DNA of 11,790 nt. Source: 0-14-3-00-62-12 sp034440555 (GTDB lineage Bacteria > Pseudomonadota > Gammaproteobacteria > Xanthomonadales > Ahniellaceae). Shown piece after piece: positions 6,954-11,790 of this stretch (positions are counted from its first letter, which is position 1; every line of letters begins with the position of its first letter). Location: the NCBI GenBank assembly GCA_034440555.1, contig JAWXCG010000061.1, positions 1 to 11,790 of the forward strand, written 5' to 3'. Below the pieces are notes generated by a model. It saw only the letters and a list, made by a program, of their open reading frames with translations, made no database searches and had not been told where the DNA came from. Position numbers and translations under genes: made by a program.

Positions 6954-9623
6954 ATGTCCTGGAGTGCGTCAACCCACTCGTTTCATACGTTGCGCGCTTT
7001 GTTGCCGCTGATCCTGGCGACGCTTTGCGGCTGCGTCGCCGATGGCCATTCGCCAACAACGCAGCGCGTGTCCAATGACGCCGCAGCGCCAGCGACGCCG
7101 CCAACACTGCATGTGCCCTCACCCGACTGGCGCGACCAGGTCATCTATTTCGCGATGATCGATCGCTTCAACGACGGCGACCGCAGCAACAATGATCAGG
7201 GCGCCAACGAATTCGATCCGGCGCTCAACGCGAAGTACAGCGGCGGCGATTTGGCCGGACTGCGCCAACGACTGGACTACATCAAGGGCCTGGGTGCCAC
7301 CGCACTTTGGATCACGCCTCCGGTGCGTCATCGCTGGTGGGACGAACGCAACCAGTACGGCGGCTACCACGGCTACTGGGGCGAACACTTCATGGAGGTC
7401 GATCCGCATTTCGGCAGCTTGCACGAGTATCAGCAATTGTCGTCACAGCTGCATGCCGCTGGCATGTATCTGGTGCAGGACATCGTGGTCAATCACATGG
7501 GCAACTATTTTTCCTATCCGGCAAAGTGGAGTGCAGATGATCCGACAGCAGGCTTCGTGCTGAATCCAGATCGTGCCGGGCGCATTGCACCGACGCAGTG
7601 GCCTTTCTCGCAGAACGATGTCGGTTCCCCCGCGCAACGCAACGCGGACATTTACCATTGGACGCCAACCATCACCGACTACGCCAACGTAGAGCATGAG
7701 CAAACGTTTCAGCTTGCCGACCTGGACGATCTGAATACCGAGAATGCCAGCGTGCGCAAAGCGCTGCGCCAGAGTTTCGGATACTGGATCGAACACGTCG
7801 GCGTGGACGCTTACCGGGTCGACACCGCGTTCTACGTGCCGGAAGGTTTCTTCGCCGATTTCCTGCACAGTGACGATGCACTGCACCCGGGCATCCTGAA
7901 AGTAGCCGAGCGCAGTGGCCGCTCACAGTTCCATGTCTTCGGCGAGGGCTTTGGAATCGACCGCGCCTACGCCGACGAACAAGCGCGCAAGATCAACCGC
8001 TATCTACGCGATTCCGCTGGCAATGACGTGTTGCCTGGAATGATCAACTTTCCACTTTACGGAACCATCGGCGACGTGTTTGCACGCGGACGCCCGACTG
8101 CAGAACTCGGCTATCGCATACGCAGCATGATGCAACTGCATCCGCGCCCGCATCTGATGCCGAGCTTCGTCGACAACCATGATGTTGATCGATTCCTCAG
8201 CGCCGGCAGCACGGCAGCGCTCAAGCAAAGCCTGCTGCTGACGATGACTTTGCCCGGCATTCCGACCCTTTATTACGGCACCGAACAGGGGTTCACCGAA
8301 CCGCGCGGCGCCATGTTTGCAGCCGGATTCAAGGCCAGTGGTCGCGACCACTTCGATACGCAGGCGCCGCTCTACCGATTCATTCAAAGCGTCACCCAGC
8401 TGCGCCGCACGCATCCGCTGTTCTCACGTGGCACTCCCGAGGTCGTCTACGAGAATCCGGCCGCGGCAGGTGCCTTTGCCTACCGTATGCGCGATGCAGG
8501 GCAATCCGCACTAGTGGTGTTTAACACTGCGGACAGCGAAACCCTGCTCGACAATCTCGACTCCGGCCTGGCGCCTGGCACGGTACTCAAGGGCGAGTTC
8601 GGAATCCACGCTGCGCCCGACGATCTGATCGTCGGCAACAATGGCAGGCTGAGCCTGAAGCTCGCGGCCCGCAGCGGTCAGGTGTGGTTGCCGAGCACGC
8701 AGACTGTGGCAGTAAAATCAAAGCCAGTGCAGCTCACGCTGCAGCCACTCGTCGCCAGCACGGTGAACGACGACTTCGTGCTCGAGGGCACCGCCGTGGG
8801 AACCACGCATGTGCAACTCGTCGTCGATGGCGATCTGGCCAATGCGCAGCCGATTGCGGTCGATGAAGCGGGACGCTGGAGCGCCAGGATCGATACCGGA
8901 AGCATGATCGATCCTGCGCCGGAGCATAGTGTCGTCGCCTGGGATGAACGTTCCGGCACTGTCTCGGCGCGCAGCAGTTTTCGAGTGAACAGAACCTGGT
9001 CACTGTTGTCCGACCAGATCGACGCAGCCGGTGACGACCGTGGAGCCCAGGGTCGCTATCGTTATCCCAGCGATCCCGGATGGGGTGATAACCGCCAGCT
9101 CGACATCCGCCGCGTGCGCGTTTGGGGTTCTGCTGGCGCCCTACGCATTGAGCTGGCGATGAACCACGTCAGCGCGGGATGGAATCCCGCCAATGGCTTC
9201 GACCACGTCGCCTTCACCCTTTGCTTTGGGCTGCCAGGGAACAACGGCGGTAGCAACGTGCTACCGCTGCAAAACGCAGACCTGCCCACAGGCCTGCGCT
9301 GGAATTATCGTCTGCGCTCGCATGGCTGGTCAAACGCGCTGTTTGCGGCTCATGGCGCAACGCGAAGCAACGAGGGCACGCCTGTCGTTCCCGGCGCAGA
9401 TATCGCCGTAGACCGGATTGCGAATACGGTGACGTTTACCCTACCCGCGGCATCGCTGGGCCGACTGCGCTCGCTTTCCGGCGTAAAGATACACGTCAAC
9501 ACCTGGGACTACGACGGCGGCTACAAGCCACTCAGTCCGCACGCCGGCGGGCATGGCTTCAGCGGTGGCGATGGCAGCATCGATCCACTGATCATGGACG
9601 ACATGCTCATTGAGATTTTGTAG
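6954..9623 (+). CDS. Large GH13 alpha-amylase lipoprotein with Ig-like and glucodextranase-type C-terminal domains
   Basis: This 889-residue enzyme should hydrolyse alpha-glucans outside the inner membrane. The signal peptide ends in the lipobox LCGC, with Cys27 lipidated and Val28 at +2, so outer-membrane anchoring is likely. GH13 motifs: IDRFNDGDRSNN at 69-80 (calcium-site type), HGYW at 139-142, DIVVNH at 176-181, YRVDTA at 287-292 with nucleophile Asp290, FGEGF at 329-333 with acid/base Glu331, and DNHD at 407-410 with Asp410. The catalytic set is complete. A beta C-domain covers about 495-580, an Ig-like segment about 590-680, and from about 684 (DAAGDDRGAQGRYRYPSDP at 690-708, then NGFDH at 747-751) the protein resembles the glucodextranase C-terminal domain, PF09985. 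That domain occurs in other amylolytic enzymes and may bind glycan or envelope. AAGGA lies 8 nt before the ATG. Domain limits are my estimates. Confidence 0.92.
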   Translation: MSWSASTHSFHTLRALLPLILATLCGCVADGHSPTTQRVSNDAAAPATPPTLHVPSPDWRDQVIYFAMIDRFNDGDRSNNDQGANEFDPALNAKYSGGDLAGLRQRLDYIKGLGATALWITPPVRHRWWDERNQYGGYHGYWGEHFMEVDPHFGSLHEYQQLSSQLHAAGMYLVQDIVVNHMGNYFSYPAKWSADDPTAGFVLNPDRAGRIAPTQWPFSQNDVGSPAQRNADIYHWTPTITDYANVEHEQTFQLADLDDLNTENASVRKALRQSFGYWIEHVGVDAYRVDTAFYVPEGFFADFLHSDDALHPGILKVAERSGRSQFHVFGEGFGIDRAYADEQARKINRYLRDSAGNDVLPGMINFPLYGTIGDVFARGRPTAELGYRIRSMMQLHPRPHLMPSFVDNHDVDRFLSAGSTAALKQSLLLTMTLPGIPTLYYGTEQGFTEPRGAMFAAGFKASGRDHFDTQAPLYRFIQSVTQLRRTHPLFSRGTPEVVYENPAAAGAFAYRMRDAGQSALVVFNTADSETLLDNLDSGLAPGTVLKGEFGIHAAPDDLIVGNNGRLSLKLAARSGQVWLPSTQTVAVKSKPVQLTLQPLVASTVNDDFVLEGTAVGTTHVQLVVDGDLANAQPIAVDEAGRWSARIDTGSMIDPAPEHSVVAWDERSGTVSARSSFRVNRTWSLLSDQIDAAGDDRGAQGRYRYPSDPGWGDNRQLDIRRVRVWGSAGALRIELAMNHVSAGWNPANGFDHVAFTLCFGLPGNNGGSNVLPLQNADLPTGLRWNYRLRSHGWSNALFAAHGATRSNEGTPVVPGADIAVDRIANTVTFTLPAASLGRLRSLSGVKIHVNTWDYDGGYKPLSPHAGGHGFSGGDGSIDPLIMDDMLIEIL

Positions 9624-9702
9624 CGTGGAGATTGCCCTACTGCTATTGCGCTTTTACAGCGGAGCAAGCCGAAATCATTTTCAATTAAAGTGTTTCAGTG
9701 CA

Positions 9703-9766
9703 TGTAGCGTGGGCGCAACCCACCATTGCCGAGCGTTCGAGAATGGTGGGTTGCGCCCACCCTACA
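9703..9766. repeat. Inverted pair of REP palindromes with GTAG heads
   Basis: Two 25-nt arms (9703-9727 and 9742-9766) pair at 24 of 25 positions around a 14-nt loop. Each arm carries its own unit: GTAG, one base, then the hairpin GTGGG-CGCAA-CCCAC (9709-9723 on plus; complement of 9746-9760 on minus). This is an inverted REP doublet of a type different from the one at 290-369. It lies between the stop codons of convergent genes, where such a hairpin can block readthrough both ways. The rest of the spacer (9624-9702 and 9767-9795) shows nothing else. Confidence 0.82.
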
Positions 9767-9795
9767 AACAGTGAAGGGCAGCGCAGCAAGCCGTG

Positions 9796-10506
9796 CTAAA
9801 TGCCCAAACTGCGGCGACAGGTAAAAAATCCATTGAGCGAGAGCCGACCCATTCGTGGGTCCGCGCTCAGACGATCAGGCGCGGTAATGTGGCTGCAGTG
9901 AAACAGACTGCCGTCGTAAAAAATGATCCGGTTCCAGCGCGCGGATACAGTGAGCGTCTTCTCGAAGAAGGCGTTTGACTCGGTAAGGTATCCAGCACCC
10001 AGTGCGTACTTGCTGGCAAACGCATCGCGCGACATCGTGCCCGAATCATGCACCAGCAAATCGATCTCAGCGGCCGAACGCCGCGCTTTGAAGAAGCTGG
10101 TGCCGCCGAACGCATCGTCCTTGAACAGGTACAGAACCGAAGCTGCCACGCATTGTTCAGGCGGCACGCCCATGCGGTCGCGGTGGCAAATCCATTGTCT
10201 TGGCTCCAGTTGTTCGGGTTGGGTAGTCACCATCGCCAGCCGGCTGTACATGCGCAATGTACGCCGCGCGCCCAGCAGATCTCGGATGTACAGCATGAAA
10301 AACTCATCCAGGCGCTGAGAGACGCCGTCCGGCATGCGTAACTCAACACCTGGATAGGCATTGAATCCTTCGCTGCGAAATTCCTGCTGATAGTTTGCGG
10401 CGTACTCCACCCACCGTTGCGGCTCGGTCAGCGCACCATCGATCACGTAGCAGTTGTGCTGGGCGTCGATCGGCAGAGCGGTGATCTGGGGATTGGGATT
10501 GAACAT
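9796..10506 (-). CDS. DUF6445-like protein, putative 2OG-Fe(II) oxygenase-like fold
   Basis: This 236-residue protein begins MFNPNPQITA and ends near GRLSLNGFFTC; from memory this resembles the uncharacterised DUF6445 family. No signal peptide or membrane segment is visible, so it is probably cytoplasmic. It shows the order HRD (His108, Asp110), a distal FYDGSLFHCSH (His203 or His206) and GRLSLNGFF (Arg221), which fits the metal-binding HxD...H and the 2-oxoglutarate-binding Arg of 2OG-Fe(II) dioxygenases; FGGTSFF at about 133-139 fits a barrel strand. The function and substrate are unknown. I use the ATG at 10506: an open extension to a TTG at 10596 would overlap the start of the divergent esterase gene and adds a basic stretch without family resemblance. 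No strong ribosome site precedes either start. It is convergent with the large amylase and divergent from the esterase (84-nt spacer). Confidence 0.78.
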   Translation of the reverse strand: MFNPNPQITALPIDAQHNCYVIDGALTEPQRWVEYAANYQQEFRSEGFNAYPGVELRMPDGVSQRLDEFFMLYIRDLLGARRTLRMYSRLAMVTTQPEQLEPRQWICHRDRMGVPPEQCVAASVLYLFKDDAFGGTSFFKARRSAAEIDLLVHDSGTMSRDAFASKYALGAGYLTESNAFFEKTLTVSARWNRIIFYDGSLFHCSHITAPDRLSADPRMGRLSLNGFFTCRRSLGI

Positions 10507-10590
10507 CAGCGCGCGGACTCGACGAGAGGCAACAGGATAGGATGTAGCGAACTGGATTACCGGGCGCCCCGCTCGACGAAGGCAACGATC

Positions 10591-11562
10591 ATGCAACTGC
10601 TGAACACACTCTTGCTGGCCACACTGTTGCTGGCCACACTCTTGTTCTCGCCACAGACTCAGTCAGCGCCTGCTGCCAATGTCGCGCTTCCCACCGTCGC
10701 ATCTGGACGCATTCAACGGCTAGTCAAATTTGCTTCCGAGCATGTGCCGGCGCGAAATGTCGATGTCTGGTTGCCGAGCAATTATCCTTCCGCCGGGAAG
10801 TACGCGGTGTTGTACATGCATGACGGTCAGATGCTATTCGACGCCGGGCAGACCTGGAACCACCAGGAATGGCGCGCGGACGAAGTCGCGGGCGAATTGA
10901 TCGCCAGTGGCAGAACGCAACCTTTCATTATCGTCGGCATCTGGAACGCCGGTGCAGAGCGGCACAGCGAGTATTTTCCGCAGAAACCCTACGAGTCGCT
11001 CAGCCGCAAGCAACGCCGCGTGCTCAAGAAGTCGAACCGCGACCAGGATACGCCCCTGCTCGCGCGTCGCATCAACTCCGACCGATATTTGAAGTTCGTT
11101 GTCGGCGAGCTCAAGCCTTACATCGACAAGCATTTCGCGGTTCTGCGATCGCCCGAACATACATTTGTCATGGGGTCCAGCATGGGTGCCCTGATCTCGC
11201 TGTATGCATTGGCCGAGTACCCCGACGTCTTCGGCGGCGCCGCCTGTCTGTCAACGCACTGGCCAGGCGCCCACACACTGGACGACAACCCGATTCCCGA
11301 TGCTTTCCTGCGTTACATCGGTGCGCATCTGCCTGCAGCTAAATGGCACCGAATCTATTTCGACCACGGCACCGCCACACTCGACGCGCTGTATCCAGCA
11401 TTGCAGGCACGCGTGGATGGGCTGATGCGCGCCAAGGACTACCCATCGAATTTATGGCAGACACGGGTGTTTCCCGCAGCGGAACACAGCGAGAAGGCAT
11501 GGAGTGAACGCTTGCACTTGCCAATGGAGTTTCTGTTGAAGCCGGCGGTCGATGCCGACTAA
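10591..11562 (+). CDS. Secreted alpha/beta-hydrolase esterase, PF00756 (esterase D/Fes-like)
   Basis: This 323-residue protein is an alpha/beta hydrolase of the putative-esterase group, which includes esterase D, enterochelin esterase and feruloyl or acetyl xylan esterases. A hydrophobic N-terminus (MQLLNTLLLATLLLATLLF) with AxA at 26-28 suggests export to the periplasm or beyond; the n-region has no Lys or Arg, which is unusual. Visible landmarks are YMHDGQMLFD at 75-84, the nucleophile elbow MGSSMGA at 194-200 with Ser197, a probable acid Asp258 in YFDHG, and His299 in AEHSEKAW. The triad appears complete. AAGG lies 8 nt before the ATG at 10591; the frame opens earlier, but that part overlaps the divergent gene. 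Removal of acyl groups from imported or external glycans would suit the locus, but the substrate cannot be read from sequence. Confidence 0.87.
   Translation: MQLLNTLLLATLLLATLLFSPQTQSAPAANVALPTVASGRIQRLVKFASEHVPARNVDVWLPSNYPSAGKYAVLYMHDGQMLFDAGQTWNHQEWRADEVAGELIASGRTQPFIIVGIWNAGAERHSEYFPQKPYESLSRKQRRVLKKSNRDQDTPLLARRINSDRYLKFVVGELKPYIDKHFAVLRSPEHTFVMGSSMGALISLYALAEYPDVFGGAACLSTHWPGAHTLDDNPIPDAFLRYIGAHLPAAKWHRIYFDHGTATLDALYPALQARVDGLMRAKDYPSNLWQTRVFPAAEHSEKAWSERLHLPMEFLLKPAVDAD
10611..10640 (+). repeat. 15-bp tandem duplication in the esterase signal peptide
   Basis: TTGCTGGCCACACT occurs at 10612-10625 and again at 10627-10640, giving two 15-bp units that differ only in their first base. 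They encode the repeated five-residue block LLLAT in the hydrophobic core. The unit is a multiple of three, so gain or loss keeps the frame and changes only signal-peptide length. Confidence 0.9.
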
Positions 11563-11691
11563 TCTCGCAGTCAGGTTTCGCGCATGGTTGATTCTTGGCT
11601 CCGTGGGCGCGCACCTGGGCGCGACAACCGTCATGACACTTTGAGCCAGAAGCTTGCGGGTGCGTCAGCCCTGTGCGCTTACGATTCCAAA

Positions 11692-11790
11692 TGTGGGAGC
11701 GGCTGACCAGCTTCGCTGTTGAGAGCCAGCCGCGAAGTTCTGCCCTTCGCTTTGTCCGAAAAGATCAACAGCCAGCACCCCTGTGGGAGC
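11692..11790 (+). repeat. REP-type repeat, TGTGGGAGC family, two heads, cut by window end
   Basis: TGTGGGAGC occurs at 11692-11700 and again at 11782-11790, exactly 90 bp apart. After the first copy, GCGGCTG (11699-11705) and CAGCCGC (11727-11733) form a 7-bp stem. GTGG-GAGCGGCT with a palindrome is a well-known REP type of Pseudomonas and Xanthomonadaceae genomes. The array probably continues past the window. The stretch 11563-11691 before it holds no gene or clear signal. Confidence 0.7.

Noticed and set aside
6746..7078. Plus-strand 110-codon frame at the start of the large amylase
   Set aside because: It overlaps the amylase signal-peptide region in another frame and has no ribosome site or family resemblance.
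9841..9868. Possible REP insertion in the DUF6445-like gene: GTGGGTCCGCGCT (9855-9867) matches 292-304, and GACCCA-TTCG-TGGGTC forms a hairpin
   Set aside because: The sequence encodes what looks like the conserved C-terminal part of the protein (ADPRMGRLSLNG), so a 13-nt match is more likely chance than an insertion; there is no complete REP hairpin of the 296-314 type.
10507..10596. Extended start (TTG at 10596) for the DUF6445-like gene
   Set aside because: It overlaps the start codon of the divergent esterase gene; the ATG at 10506 gives an N-terminus that looks like the family.
1..11790. CRISPR array, insertion sequence, tRNA/rRNA or phage genes
   Set aside because: I saw no regularly spaced direct repeats with unique spacers, no transposase frame, and no RNA-gene signature; the only repeats are REP-type and one short tandem duplication.

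Overview
The window looks like a maltodextrin/starch-utilisation locus of a gammaproteobacterium, most likely of the Xanthomonadales. Three things suggest this. The receptor is of the large 'TonB-Xanth-Caul' type. The gene set (LacI regulator, TonB-dependent receptor, SLC45-like MFS sugar transporter, GH13 amylases) matches the maltose systems known from Xanthomonas and Caulobacter. The intergenic spaces carry REP-type palindromes with GTGG/GTAG heads, as is common in Xanthomonadaceae and Pseudomonas. The genus cannot be named from this sequence.

Layout. 1-264: 3' end of a LacI/GalR-family regulator (+). 290-369: inverted REP pair between convergent genes. 379-2094: GH13 amylase lipoprotein (-). 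2203-3717: MFS glucoside transporter (-). 3718-3878: leader containing a palindrome, a 12-bp stem-loop and a very strong terminator. 3879-6638: TonB-dependent receptor (-). 6639-6953: 315-nt divergent control region with several inverted repeats. 6954-9623: large multidomain GH13 amylase lipoprotein (+). 9624-9795: a second inverted REP pair between convergent genes. 9796-10506: DUF6445-like protein with a 2OG-Fe(II)-oxygenase-like HxD...H...R pattern (-). 10507-10590: 84-nt divergent spacer. 10591-11562: secreted PF00756-type esterase (+). 11563-11691: no gene seen. 11692-11790: REP sequence of a third type, cut off by the window end.

How it probably works (inference). The two lipid-anchored amylases cut alpha-1,4-glucans at or near the outer membrane. 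The TonB receptor imports the oligosaccharides into the periplasm, and the MFS protein carries maltose or short maltodextrins into the cytoplasm. The LacI protein would sense the sugar and control the locus. A cytoplasmic or periplasmic alpha-glucosidase is expected but is not in the window. The esterase and the DUF6445 protein are the least explained parts. I found no CRISPR array, insertion sequence, RNA gene or phage gene. The core is a recognisable sugar-uptake system rather than a new one; the novelty, if any, lies in the accessory pair at the right end, the architecture of the large amylase and the regulatory spacers.
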